DNA of 64,000 nucleotides from Neostapfia colusana. Lineage: Eukaryota; Streptophyta; Magnoliopsida; Poales; Poaceae. Of this stretch, positions 1 to 11,205 are shown piece after piece. The stretch's first letter is position 1. Each line of letters opens with the position of its first letter. The stretch lies in the NCBI GenBank assembly GCA_030760725.1, contig JASWHV010000009.1:88524780-88588779 (forward strand). The letters run 5' to 3'. Position numbers and translations under genes: made by a program. The notes under the pieces were generated by a model. That model was not told where the DNA came from and made no database searches. It saw only the letters and a list, made by a program, of their open reading frames with translations.

Positions 1-1637
1 TTGGCCAAGTCTATGTTTAGGTTGTATCCAAATCTCAGTAAAAATTTCAGAGTCATTGGATCTGTCTAGTAAGACTTATAGTCTTCACAAGTTTAAATTC
101 AATTCAAATGCATTTAAATTAATACATGTACATGTTATCTCATGTAGTCGCTAAGGTTGAGGAGGAACCCGAAGTCTTAGACTTTGTCACTCAGGAGAGC
201 AGCTAACCTATGACCAAGAGCAGCAAGGCAAGCTCTGGTTTGCATTAACCTGTTTACAAATTTTTACTGTTTTGAGAACTTAACTTGAGTACAATTACTG
301 CTTGCATTAGAGTCTTGTTAAAAAACCCAAATGCATAGCCAAGAAAACCATGGGTTTGGATTAGGATTTAAAACCCCATGTAGCTACTGCAATGCTAAGG
401 TAGTGTAGGATTCGGTACAAGTCGAGTAGTTGGAACTACTCGCGAGGATAGTTTAGAGGCATTCGACTCGGTTAGAGATAGCAAATGAAACACATGGCAA
501 GAAAAATGAGACCGAGCGGAGAGTAAGAGCATCAGGACTTTGGGGCCTGGGTGCTATAGCTCCGCTTGTGTCGATTGAGGACCGAGCCGTGTGCGGGCCT
601 GTTGAACAAGCTAGAAGAGTACCGAAGCCCTACCGGCTATATGAGAACCGGGAAACTGATGTAACTCGGGTAGCTGGGTATTGAGGCATTGCCTGTCGTT
701 CAGAGGGTAGGTTGAGAGCTCGAGGTGTAAATCGGCTGGTGGCACTGAGATGCGTGTGCAGGGACCTCTTGCTCGGGACGATAGGACCGGTTCAATATTT
801 GGCTGACGGGCGAAAGGTGGTTGCGTACGACGTCCATGATGGTTGCTGTAGGCAACATCGAGTACGGGCGTATGTGACGGGTTATTTGGGTAACCCTGCA
901 GGTGTAAATCGATTATAATCGCCGTCCCTCGCGGTCAGTGAGTACCACTTGTTCACTGTACCGTGACGTAGAAAGAACAGACTAGTTACATGTTAAAATG
1001 TTGCTGATTGAAAGATGGACTTTGATTGTTAATGATTTGTTGTAGTTTAGAGCTAACTAAAGTTCTTTCCAACTTTGGGCAAAGTCATTCGGAGAAATGC
1101 GTTTCTTGTTTGATGGCGACTCTCTCACGTGCCTTAGCGTAAGGTTCTACACAACCTGCTGCTAAAACTTGAAAGTAAGGTTCCACTAATTAGGCAAGTC
1201 CGTGCAACTTATTTTACCTCATGTAACCTATAACCCTCCATGTAGAAGTTTCATGTTTAGAAGAGACGGGTCAGTCTTGCTGAGCCATCATGCTCACTGT
1301 TCGTGTTTCAAGCTTGTGCAGGGTTTTATGAAGAAGGGACTCCAAGGAGGAGACGGAACCCTAGAGGGGAACCCCGTCGAGTGGGAGTCGTGCACGCCGC
1401 CGTGTTAGTGTGTGTGCATGCTAGCGGGGACACGCCCACGGGCTGAACGTGAACTCGATGCGCAGTCTACGCCCGTGAGTGTAGACTGAACATATTTTGT
1501 TGTAAAAGTGTTCATGAAGCCGTTTATGTAATAAAACTTTGCTTCCGCTTTGTACCTTTGATGTGTGTTATCTGGTGCTGTGCAACGCAGCACCTCTCAG
1601 CGTGATCCTGGCTCGACAAGACCGTGGGGTCGTGTCA
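1..1637 (+). mobile_element. RLG-F: 3' part of a Ty3 LTR, truncated by the window start
   Basis: This stretch is the reverse-complement counterpart of about 54680-56080 (RLG-C) and is in the same orientation as the RLG-B LTR. The match is clear at both ends: the opening bases match the complement of about 55990-56060, and 1474-1637 matches the complement of 54680-54850. The LTR ends in TGTCA at 1637, exactly where RLG-C begins TGACA on the other strand. From 1638 the sequence switches to RLG-A LTR sequence, so this LTR was inserted into RLG-A's 3' LTR. Its 5' part and left TSD lie outside the window, so I cannot tell a solo LTR from the 3' LTR of a complete element. It encodes nothing I can support. 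Confidence 0.8.
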
Positions 1638-3366
1638 TTTTTGGACAAATCTACACCAATTTATGGCTATTGGAAGTTTGAACTATTTTTTGGAAAACAG
1701 AGGAAAGTTTAAAACGCTGCTAGTGGGTCCCATGCCACAGCTGCGTCTTCTTCCTCGCGCCAAACCGAACGAGCAGCGGTGCCCTCTGGCGAGGGTCGCC
1801 AGAATCGCCTTCTCGGCAGCCCCCGTAGCTAAAACTCACCGCCTCCTCGTTATTGACCATGCTGAGTCCATTTGAGAATTCACCGGCAGCAGGCGATCTT
1901 CGGAAACCCGTGTGTGACGGTGATAGTGCTTGCTAGGGTTCCAGCGAGGTCGGTCTCGCTCTACACAGCATGAAATCGGTCGTCGAAGAGCACTGTGGCA
2001 GCTTGAGGATGCTGAAAATGGACTCCAACGCACTGAAAAGGCCGGCAACCAAGGGCTTCACGGTGACCCGAGGCGCTTTTGCACCGGCGGCTAAGAAAAC
2101 GGCTAGAACTTCGTCAATTCTTGATGTTTTTGCTCGGTTCTTCTTTGAGGAGGGGAGCTAGGGAGTGTAGACGCTACGTGCAAGCTGGCTCAAGCGTTGG
2201 TGGATCATATAACCCGAATTTGGGTTTAAACCGAGCTCGGCTAGTTTACCCTAGGTTTCGGGAATTTGGGAAATTCTCCACAACCAGTTGATCATTTGCT
2301 AAAAAGAGGGAAGCTACATGATCTAGGGAGTATAGCGCACATTTCTCGTGCAGTGAATTGGCGGTGACGATGGCCGTGGCGCTCTGTCCACGGTGACCTG
2401 AAGTGGAGTCCGCCGGTTTCTCCCCGATCCTCGGCGGTGACTGTTGAATTGTGATCAACAGAAGCGACGAAGCTTCGGAGTAGCGAGGGGAGCAGCTAAA
2501 GCACGTGTTGGCGCCCACTTTTGCTTTATATCACGAGCCCTTGATGATCGGCGCCGGTGTGCGATTGAGGAAACAGAGAGGTACGGGGCGGCTGTTCTTC
2601 GCGTGCGGGAGAAGAACAAGGAGGCGGCACAAGCTGGGGAAGCAAGCAACTTCGTTTTTCCATCGTGTACGGGAGATAAGAGCAAGCAACCGGTCAAGAA
2701 GCAGGAGGTAGCGCTGGGCAAACATCGTGAACAGGTCTGCGGGAGGTGGCGCGCGCTGAAGAACTGAGAAAGTCGGTTTGCATTGTGTGTGTATGACATG
2801 TGGGCCACATCACCACATTTCTATTATCTGTTCTTTGAGATTCCCACACAAATATTATCCGAGTCTCACCAAATTTGGAGTGTAGGCCAACAGAATTATG
2901 AGGAACTCAAATCGGAAATCAGATTTTGAAATTGAGTTTGTTTGGTTCAGAATTCTAATTCAAATTTGAATTTGAACTCTCCCTAGAGTATTCCTCAAAA
3001 TAAATAGTATACGAGCTCCAAAAATATCCAAATTTGTATTATGAGCTTATTGATACATAAGAAATGCATTAGTGAATTCACTTGTGTGCATTTGGACAAT
3101 CTGGATATGAATCCTTTTAAAAGATTCAAATTTGTGTTTGAATTTTCCTCCACTCTACTCATAGAGGTGGTGCACATGAATGTTAAATTGGAGAGTGAAG
3201 TTCACTCATGTTAACATGTGCTAATCAGGAGTTGAAGAAATTTTTTAACTCCCTCACATGTCCATTTTTGTGTTTATCATCTCATGTGACGCAAATATAG
3301 TCTTTGTTCGTCTCAACTTTTTTTCATGAGTTGAAATCAAACTTTACAAAAGTCAGAGCTGTTACA
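1638..3366 (-). mobile_element. RLG-A 3' LTR, interrupted by RLG-F
   Basis: The segment matches 35288-36842 followed by 49513-49702, the other LTR of the same element, at roughly 88-90 % by eye. That level of divergence indicates an old element. Read on the minus strand, the LTR starts with TGTAACAGCTC at 3366, directly next to a polypurine tract. The part of this LTR left of the RLG-F insertion is outside the window. The GC-rich part at about 1740-2760 is promoter-type LTR sequence; the short ORFs in it are not shared in frame between the two LTR copies and are not genes. Confidence 0.85.
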
Positions 3367-3384
3367 TTCCTCCCCCCTTAAAAG
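3367..3384 (-). other. Polypurine tract of RLG-A
   Basis: The minus strand reads CTTTTAAGGGGGGAGGAA immediately before the 3' LTR start TGTAACAG. It is the plus-strand primer site for reverse transcription and fixes both the element's orientation and the LTR edge. Confidence 0.85.
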
Positions 3385-3428
3385 AATCTCGTCCCCTGAT
3401 TACAAAAAGAAAGAGGAAGGAAAAAAAC

Positions 3429-4787
3429 CTACTTGACATATGGTGCAAACAAGTCGGAAAAATTTAAACGGAGAAAGTCCTCGCTTTCCCACGTGGCTTC
3501 ATCAGCGGTGTGGTTGCTCCACAAGACTTTGTGAAATCGCAATGTCCGATTTCTTGTGGCACGAGTCTTCTCGTCGATAATCTGGGTCGGATACTCAAAA
3601 TAAGTGAGATCCGGTTGAAGATCCTCAATGTTCTACATATAAACTGCAGTTGGGTATTTAAGACATTTCCGCAGCTAAGAGACGTAGAAAACATTATGAA
3701 TCCCAGAAAGTGACGTCGGTAGCTCCAGACGATACGCCACGGTTCCACATATCTCGATGATGGCAAATGGCCTGATGAATCACGGAGCTAGTTTTCCCTT
3801 CACTCCAAAACGATGAATCCCTTTCATCGGAGAGACACGAAGAAACACGTGGTCCCCGATGTCGAAGTGGAGAGGTCGATGTGGTTTATCTGCATAGCTC
3901 TTCTGCCGAGATTGAGCAGCCTTTAAGTTTGCTTGAATCACTCGCACTCGTTCCTCGGCTTTATTCACAAGATCAATCCCGTAGACCACTCTATCACCGG
4001 ACTCATACCAATTCAGCGGTGTGCGGAAGTTCCGACCATAAAGAGCTTCATACGGGGCCATTCTGATGCTGGATTGATAACAGTTATTATATTAGAATAC
4101 TGCTAACGGTAGGTGGTCATTCCAATTCTTCCCATGATTGATGACACATGCCCGTAGCATATCCTCCAGAATCTGATTTACCCTTTCAGTTTGACCATCG
4201 GGTTGCGGATGATAAGCTGAACTCCGAATTAGCTTGGTTCCCAGTAAAGCATGCAGTTGCTCCCAAAATCTGGATACGAATAACGCACCTTGGTTAGAAA
4301 CGATGGTGCGGGGAACCCCGTGTAAACACACGATTCTTGAGATCAACAGCTCTGCATATTTATTTGCCACATATTTCGTATGGACTGGAATAAAATTAGC
4401 TGTCTTGGTCAAACGATCGACGATTGCCCAAATAGAATCATGCTTGTTGCTGGTCATGGGTAATCTGATGATGAAGTCCATACTTATGTCTTCCCACTTC
4501 CATGCTGGAACCTTTAGCGGTTGAAGTGGTCCGGATTTCCTCATACGGTCAGCTTTAACCCGCCGACACGTATCACACTCGGATACATATTTTGCAATCT
4601 CTCTTTTCATCCGTGTCCACCATAACTTAGATTTCAAGTCCTGGTACATATTATTGCTTCCCGGATAAATTGAGTACTTGGACAAGTGCGCTTCATCCAA
4701 TATCTTCCTTCGCGATTTCATATTCCGGGGTACAACTATGCGGTTGCTAAACCAGAGCGTACCCGCTTCATCCTTGCGGAACATTTT
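3429..4787 (-). pseudogene. RLG-A pol, C-terminal part: integrase and chromodomain
   Basis: This is the integrase end of a Ty3 polyprotein, which would insert element cDNA into the host genome. In order it shows the zinc-binding CDTCRR segment, the catalytic core with first Asp in MDFI, second Asp position changed (VSNQGALF, so an Asn stands where Asp is usual), the Glu in DGQTERVNQ, an alkaline C-terminal stretch, and a chromodomain-like tail (KVLWSNHTADEATWESED). The terminal stop is at 3429-3431. The reading frame is continuous but broken by in-frame stops at about 4092 and 3780 and two more near 3640-3680. At 4787 the frame meets the solo LTR RLC-1; it resumes at 6299. The chromodomain places the element among chromoviruses; Tekay-like is the nearest type I recognise. 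It is non-functional. Confidence 0.88.
4783..4787. repeat. Left TSD of RLC-1 (ATTTT)
   Basis: ATTTT directly precedes the LTR and is repeated at 6299-6303 directly after it. Confidence 0.9.
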
Positions 4788-6298
4788 TGTAGGATCGAAG
4801 AGCACGTGAAAAGCTACCAGAGGGGGGTGAATGGTAGATTTAAACTTTTTAGCGGAAGCAACAAAAACCCCCTTGGCAGAAAATTGATCTGTTATATAAA
4901 CCATGTATGCGACTGATCTAGATGTGTTCAACTGTGAAAAAGTGCTATATATTATAGATAATCAAGTCATGAAGACACGACAATAAGAATCACGGAAATC
5001 CGTTAAGAAAAACTCAAGTTATGATCAAAAGATCAAACAAGGGTCAATCTGTTCTACTCGATTAAAAACCAGATCTGCAACACTGTGTATATCAGAAACT
5101 ACAAATCCAATGACCCTGAAATTTTCGCAGATGATAGGTAAACAAGTTTTGAAGACAACCCAAAAAGAATCACGTCAATTGGATCTGTAAAACTCGATTT
5201 ATGATCAAAACACCGAAGCAATGTTGTGCTGACCAGAAACTCGACGAGAAAGACTTGACAAAAACAAGTCGGACGAACAAGTCACAAAAGGTACTCTAAA
5301 TTACAAATTTTATTGATCAAAACATAAGAGGAACAGCCCAAGGTCGTCTTACCACGAGCTCTGGCCTCCCTTGCTAATACAACAAGCCCGGAGGCCAACC
5401 CAATTCAAACTAGGACTCTAATCCTACCCAGTTTCTGAATCGAAACTTTCCATAACTGCTCAGGACTCTTCTATACGCAGATAGAAGACTTCTTAAGAAT
5501 TCCAAACACCTTAGAAACGTGTCCCACATTACTAAAACAACTCAACTTCGTGTCCCACACGAAATCCTATCATAACCAACTCAAATCTTTCCATATTTGA
5601 GCCATAACCGACTCAGCCGCAGCCTGAGTCCATAATCAAGCTGGTTGGACCTTTCCTACTAAATCTTTACGTCCACATCTCTTCATCACGCCTTAGAACC
5701 ATGTAGCCACATCCATGCACTCCTTGCACACATGCAAACACCTTTCAATGACATCCACGATACCTTCATATGCATTGTTCTTGATCCAAACATGCTGCGC
5801 GACCTCCCGATCAACTCAACCACAATTCCTCCCGAACTTGGTTGTTGAACCTCATCTTCTCCCTAAGAGTAGTTCAATGGATCCCATCACCAGCCATATC
5901 TTGAACTGAAGCAACACCTGCACATGAATAAACAACCAATACTTTCAAGCACAAGTCCGCGACTTGACTCACGTTAGTTCCGAAAGCCACAACACCTTAC
6001 GTGAACACCTCACATAAGCATGTTGCAAACCATAGAAAAATGTTAACCATCGTAAAAAGCCATAACACTTCAAAAACTTAGTAAAAGAATACTAAGCAAA
6101 CTTTCCATAGATGTAAAGCAAGTTCAAAACATTTGCATGGTAAAAACACATGTCGGACCTAGCCATAGCAAGTCGGACTTTACGTCAGATCTTGTCAGAG
6201 CTCGGACCTAGAGTCGGACCTTGACAAAAAGAGTGTTTTGGAAGAATTCAAAACTTTTATCGTTATAGCCAATGTATTCAGCACACATAGGTCTCACA
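4788..6298 (-). mobile_element. RLC-1: solo LTR of a copia element
   Basis: A 1511-bp sequence bounded by TG and CA (TGTAGGATCG to TCTCACA) and flanked by a perfect 5-bp TSD. It matches both LTRs of RLC-2 (7433-7570 joined to 20232-21743, and 29307-30725). There is no internal region, so it is the product of recombination between the two LTRs of an earlier full insertion. Orientation follows from RLC-2, where the right edge of the LTR adjoins the polypurine tract on the minus strand. It splits the RLG-A pol gene between RNase H and integrase. Short ORFs inside are not coding. Confidence 0.95.
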
Positions 6299-6303
6299 AT
6301 TTT
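6299..6303. repeat. Right TSD of RLC-1 (ATTTT)
   Basis: Same five bases as 4783-4787; one copy belongs to the original RLG-A pol. Confidence 0.9.
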
Positions 6304-7432
6304 CAACTCACGGCTGTCCACTAGTCTCAGGATGTGAGACACACCCCTGTTTCTCTTCTGAGCCTCTACAATCTCATCTCGGATTGTAGGAATGAGAGCA
6401 AGATTGAACAGCGATCCGTAGGGAACTAAGCGCAGGCTTGGTTCTCCTTCTTCATGTGCAGCCATGGCTAAAAGGTGAACGTGAGCTTTCTGACAAAGTG
6501 CGTCCGCCACCACATTCGCTTTACACGGATGGTAATGAATCTCAAGTTTATAATCCTTGATCAATTCTAGCCATCTTCGCTGCCCTCATATTCAATTCTT
6601 TCTGTGTGGAGATGTACTTTAAACTTTTCTTGTCAGTGTAGAGATGTACTAGATTGCCTAGTATATAATGTCTCCACATTTTTAATGCAAGGACCACTGC
6701 AGCTAGGTTAAGGTCGTGCTTCGGGTAATTCCGCTCATGACCCGAGTTGTCGGGATCCATACACGACCACGCCTCCTTCTTGCATCAACACACAACCAAG
6801 ACCGATGCCGGATGCATCACAATAGACATCAAATGGCTTTGTTGTGTCCGGCTGGGGCAAAACTGGAGCTGTGGTGAGATGCTTCACTAATGTTTCAAAA
6901 GCTTGTTCACATGAATTGCTCCAATCATATTTGGTGCTTTTCTTCAACAGCTCCGTCATAGGTTTAGCGACTTTGGAGAAGTTTGGAATGAATCTCTGGT
7001 AAGAACCCGCTAAACCTAGGAAACTCCTCACTTCATGAACAGATGTTGGTGATTTCCAATTCAGCACTTGCTTGATTTTACTTGGGTCCATAGCAATGCC
7101 TTCCTCTGAAATAATATGCCCAAGAAATGGCACATTGCTGATCCAAAACTCACACTTACTGAACTTTGCATAGAGTTTGTGATCTCCCAAACGTTGGAGT
7201 GCAATACGCAAATTTTCAGCATGTTCTTCTTCTGACTTCGAATAGACCAAGATGTGTCGATGAAAACCACGATGAAATTGTCTAACTCCCGCATGAACAC
7301 AGAGTTCATGACATACAGAAAATGGGCCGGAGCATTGGTCAACCCAAAAGACATGACAATGTATTCATAAAGTCCATATCTTGTCGAGAATGCCGTCTTA
7401 GGTACATCTTTGGCCCGGATTTTTATCTGGTG
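6299..7432 (-). pseudogene. RLG-A pol, middle part: reverse transcriptase and RNase H
   Basis: This segment holds the RT palm from GYHQIKIR-type sequence at the right edge (HQIKIRAKDVPKTAF) through FGLTNAPAHF, then the connection region (FLGHIISEEG, RSFLGLAG) and RNase H (VYCDASGIGLGCV, LYTDKKSLKYI, VVADAL). The coding sequence is spread over three frames. One single-base loss at about 7255 falls inside the catalytic FIDD motif, where the frame moves straight after the first Asp. Further frameshifts lie near 6750 and 6560. The gene should extend right into the RT N-terminus, protease and gag zinc knuckle, but it stops at the RLC-2 insertion, and the missing stretch (about 1.25 kb by comparison with RLG-B) is not found on the other side at 30726. 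Confidence 0.9.
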
Positions 7433-7570
7433 TGTAGGATCGAAGAGCACGTGAAAAGCTACCAGAGGGGGTGAATGGTAGATTTGAACTTTTTAGCGGA
7501 AACAAAAAAAACCCTCAGCAGAAAATTGATCTGTTAAAGAAACCGTGTATGCGACTGATCTTAATGTGTT
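7433..7570 (-). mobile_element. RLC-2 left (3') LTR, first piece
   Basis: The sequence starts TGTAGGATCGAAGAGCACG, as in RLC-1 and the right LTR, and continues at 20232 after the RLG-T insertion. Joined, the two pieces give an LTR of about 1650 bp. Confidence 0.92.
7566..7570. repeat. Left TSD of RLG-T (GTGTT)
   Basis: GTGTT precedes the RLG-T LTR and is repeated at 20227-20231. The uninterrupted copia LTR RLC-1 has a single copy at this place (near 4924). Confidence 0.95.
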
Positions 7571-7962
7571 TGTAACACCCCAAAATTTTGATTTAAAACC
7601 CTAAATCATGTTAAGAGGGGAATTTAAAAATTTTTGGACGTGTTGCATGTTTTGCAAAAATTCAAATTCAAACTGGAATTCAAATTAAACTCAAATCAGA
7701 AAAGAAAAAGAGAAAACAGAAAAAAACCGGCCAGTGGGCCGAAACCCACCAGCCTGCCCAACCAGCGCCCGAGCCAGGCCGCGGCCGCGCGCGCCGCTTC
7801 CCGCTGACAGGCGGGACCCACCAGATCGTCTTCCACCTCGCGCCCGCACCGGACTCTCTCTCACCCGAATCCGAACCGATCGGAATTGCTGCGGATCACA
7901 GCCGAATTTCGCTCGGGGGTGAAGCAAACACGATCTAAACCACCCCGCCGCCCTCCCCCGTC

Positions 7963-7970
7963 TATAAAAA
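7963..7970 (+). promoter_or_regulatory. TATA box of the RLG-T 5' LTR
   Basis: TATAAAAA follows a C-rich stretch and precedes a pyrimidine-rich start region (about 7985-8000). The same box is in the 3' LTR at 17210-17217. The location is strong by sequence; use is inferred. Confidence 0.65.
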
Positions 7971-8236
7971 CCCCGGCCTCGTTCTGTTTTTCCCACGCGA
8001 TCGGCTGTTTTTACTCCGGTGAGAACCGAGACTTCTCCGGCGAATTCTGACCGATCTAAGCTCGGAAATTCCGATCTAACTCGCTAGTCTTGATCCACCG
8101 CCTCCGGGGAACCTTGCAGGTGCAGAAAACTCGGTGACTTGCGGTGTAAACACAGCGCCGACGAGCCTCGCCGTGAATTCACCTCGGACCTCGTCGCCGA
8201 TCACCTTCAAGGACCTCCGAGCTCAAGAAAACCCCC

Positions 8237-8245
8237 GAGGTGAGA
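8237..8245 (+). promoter_or_regulatory. Candidate 5' splice site in the RLG-T leader
   Basis: GAG|GTGAGA, with GT at 8240-8241, is close to the plant donor consensus and lies downstream of the TATA box at the edge of the GC-rich part. It could pair with the acceptor before ORF0 (11205) or before gag (12290). This is inference only; the same site in the 3' LTR is at 17487-17488. Confidence 0.35.
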
Positions 8246-10996
8246 TCCCCGACCTCCCCTCTACCGATCTATGCCATAAAATCACAGTTCTAGGAAGAAT
8301 TCCCGAAGATCCGAAAGTTTTCGGCGAGATCGCCGTTTCCCGCCGCCGTGTGCCGCCGGCAGCGCCGCCCGCGTTCGATCAGAGCGACGTGGCCGCTTGT
8401 GCGCCGTTTATTTTAAATCGCACGGTAGGGTTTAAATCCCCGCGTACCGGTTCGACGTTATAATCTCAGCCGTCGGTTTAAAATCGGAAGGTCCACGTCA
8501 GCCCCGCGTTATAAAGACTGGAAATCTTACGTGCTATCCCCTGGGGTTCTCGGGAAATAAGAGCTAGCCCCGGAAACTTCTGATCTAGCCCCTGGAACTT
8601 CAAAAAATCATGTAAATTCATTTAAAAATCAGTTTTAGCCCCTGGACTTAATTAAAATTAGGAAAAACTCCTCTGATAAGTGTTGCTAGACCCCTGGAAA
8701 TTCTGAAAATAATATTATAGACCCTGTAGTGGGGTAAGTTTACCTTTTTAACCCTGTTTGATATTTAATTTAGGAAATTGAATATGTGGCTAGTATTTAA
8801 AATTTAAAAAGTGGGACAAACATATTGTTAAAATTAAATTAAAAACTTTCTCAGAACTTAGAAAACTTTGGAGTGAGATAAAAATATATTTTGGGCTGAA
8901 AGGAATCTGTTTAATTTATTATTCACATTTATTAGTTTTAGGGACACATTTTTTAGTAAAGAATAGTTCTGAAAATAGGGAAAATAAATGTAAAATAGTT
9001 TACATCAGAGGAAAAGGTCAAAAATATATATTTTAGATCAGAACCTATTCTGTTTAGATGATCTGTCTTGTTATTTTCATAATAAAGTTCACATTTAGGC
9101 ATAGGAAATAAATCTGAAAATATAGCAACTAATAAATGATAAATGGAGTTTCTAAAATCTAAAGAATTCAGTTTAGGGTTGGTAGAAATTATGAAGACAC
9201 ATATGGAGAAGGAAAATACCTTTCATGCATACTAGGTAGCTAAAAAGTGTAGTAATTGAATATAAGGAATTTATTTAAATTGGAAACTCATATATATATA
9301 TCTAGTATGTAAGTATAAATGTGAACACAAAAGTAGGAATCATATACATATGATCAAAAGTGCATGCAAGCCACAAATCAACACACATAGAGTAACCACA
9401 ACACATAGAAATGAGAATGACTTTCATAAATATGAATGTGTGGTTTGTATGAAGTGGAAGTGTGAACCATGTCTCATGGATTGTTGTTTTTCTTTTGCTA
9501 TGTGTGATGGTATGATATAGAACCTGCTCAAGAGCAAGTTGTTCCTTTCCAAGATCAGGACTACCCATTTCAAGAGCAGCAAGAAGGAGGCAAGTGTCCT
9601 TGACCACTTTGATCCTATGCTAGGATGTGTAGCTAGAATTATTTGCATTGTCAAATGAAATATGAAACCCATGCTAGGAAGTTTTCCTAGAATTGCATTA
9701 CCTTGTTTCCTTGTAGCTTGGGTTGGGATTTATTTTTTCATGTCATTTATTATTATGCATATGCTTAGCCATGCTTAGAATGGGATATTTGGGATATGAG
9801 ATCATCAGTTTATTTTACCATACTCTTGAATGAGATATTGTGAGTTATGTAGAGGTAGGAATCAAGGCAAGTTGGATGTTTTGGTTGTGTGCTGGGTGCA
9901 CGAGACTCGGGTTTGTGTTTAGTACTTGCCTGGATCCTAAGGACCGGTTCATGGAGCATGTAACCTGGCTTTACCGTGCCAACCACATGCTGAGATGGGG
10001 CAGCTTGGCCAATTAATTAGGTGTATCCCCGGCGTAGTATGGGTGTGTTGGATGGTGCGGGGAATAGGTGTCAGCTGGACTACCATATGAACCGCAAGGC
10101 TCAAGAGGGGGCCACTACAGTGGGGTTGGAGCCTCTTGTATGCTATTAGGGGTGAAACCTCAGTGGGCCCACGCTCGTCGGGAATCCCTTTGTAAAGGCT
10201 TCGTAGTGATCTCCTGGCTACACACCTGGGAAGTGTGAATGTGGTTCGTAGCCACTGGCATAATGGAGGTTCTTTTAGTCCACCCGGCAACGGGGGATGA
10301 AATCACTACATGTGGGTACAGTGGTATAAACTCTGCAGAGTCAAAATTGTCATGACAGCCGTGCTCACGGTCAAGAGCGGCTTGGACTTATTCATGATTA
10401 GAGGAGTGATGGTTTTGGAAGTTGTGGATGTTAAGCGGGGAGCTTAACATTGGAAATGATGTTATGGTTATTGGATTATGATGATGGGATGGGAGATTGG
10501 GACCATTTCACTTGTGTAGTAATGTAGGTGCCTAATAAGCTAAGGTGATAGGTATTAATTGCGTAGTGTTTTAACCATGAGTTCAACCTCTCCTTGTTCC
10601 AGCCATGCATGATATAATTTTCCCACACTTGCTGAGTACCATTGGTACTCAACCTTGCATATTTGTTGGTTTATATTGCTGCTCAGGTCAAGATAATGAG
10701 GTGGTGTATAATGACCAAGACTTTGGACCTGAAGAAGGTTTCTAGGTTCATGGAGACCCCTGGGCAACGCCTGTGACGGAGCCCTCAAGAATAATATTCC
10801 GCTGCTAGTTTATTTACTTGTGATGAACATTTTATTGTCCAACGGGACATTTGCTATGTAAGACTTATTTATATTCGATACCTGGCTTGTAATAAATGAT
10901 GCTTCACTATTTGTCATCACATGTTTGAGAAAATGATCCTGGCAAACATGTGATATTCACTTGGTTATTCTTCGGAAAAACCGGGTATTACAGAAG

Positions 10997-11010
10997 TGGT
11001 ATCAGAGCCA
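10997..11010 (+). other. Primer-binding site of RLG-T (initiator tRNA-Met)
   Basis: TGGTATCAGAGCCA four bases after the 5' LTR is complementary to the 3' end of plant initiator tRNA-Met, the usual minus-strand primer of these elements. Confidence 0.92.
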
Positions 11011-11187
11011 ATGTTGCCCGTAGGAACGTGGACCTAGGTAGAAATGGACGTATTTAAGGGTCCTATTTTCTTAAAAACTATTTTATAAGGTGTGTGTTGA
11101 AAAGTGTTATTTAATGGAGTCACTTTCTTCATCTTACCCCAACTTTCATTCAAAATAGGATTTTTGTTTGAGAGTTTATCTAACCTA

Positions 11188-11205
11188 ATTTTAAATTCTT
11201 TTTAG
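11188..11205 (+). promoter_or_regulatory. 3' splice-site-like sequence before ORF0
   Basis: A branch-point-like CTAAC/CTAAT at about 11179-11190, a T-rich run, and TTTTTAG ending at 11205, directly before the ATG of ORF0. It looks like a textbook plant acceptor; splicing itself is inferred. Confidence 0.5.

Larger units (their letters stand above)
7571..10992 (+). mobile_element. RLG-T 5' LTR
   Basis: Bounded by TGTAACACCCC and GGTATTACA. The first 1 kb is GC-rich and has a TATA box at 7963-7970. The rest is AT-rich and intron-like (about 8480-9350), with a mixed 3' part. An open frame at 8134-8463 is present in both LTRs but has no ATG start and no recognisable domain, so I do not call it a gene. 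If the TATA box is used, U3 is only about 0.4 kb and about 3 kb of LTR would be transcribed as leader. A GAG|GTGAGA sequence at 8237-8245 fits a plant splice donor. Confidence 0.93.

Noticed and set aside
2444..2808. Overlapping ORFs of about 100 codons on both strands, similar ones at 36111-36475
   Set aside because: They lie in the GC-rich part of the RLG-A LTRs, and the reading frames differ between the two LTR copies through indels, so they are not conserved genes.
8134..8463. 109-codon open frame in the RLG-T LTR, also at 17381-17710
   Set aside because: It is duplicated only because it lies in both LTRs. It has no ATG start, high GC and no recognisable domain. I treat it as leader sequence.
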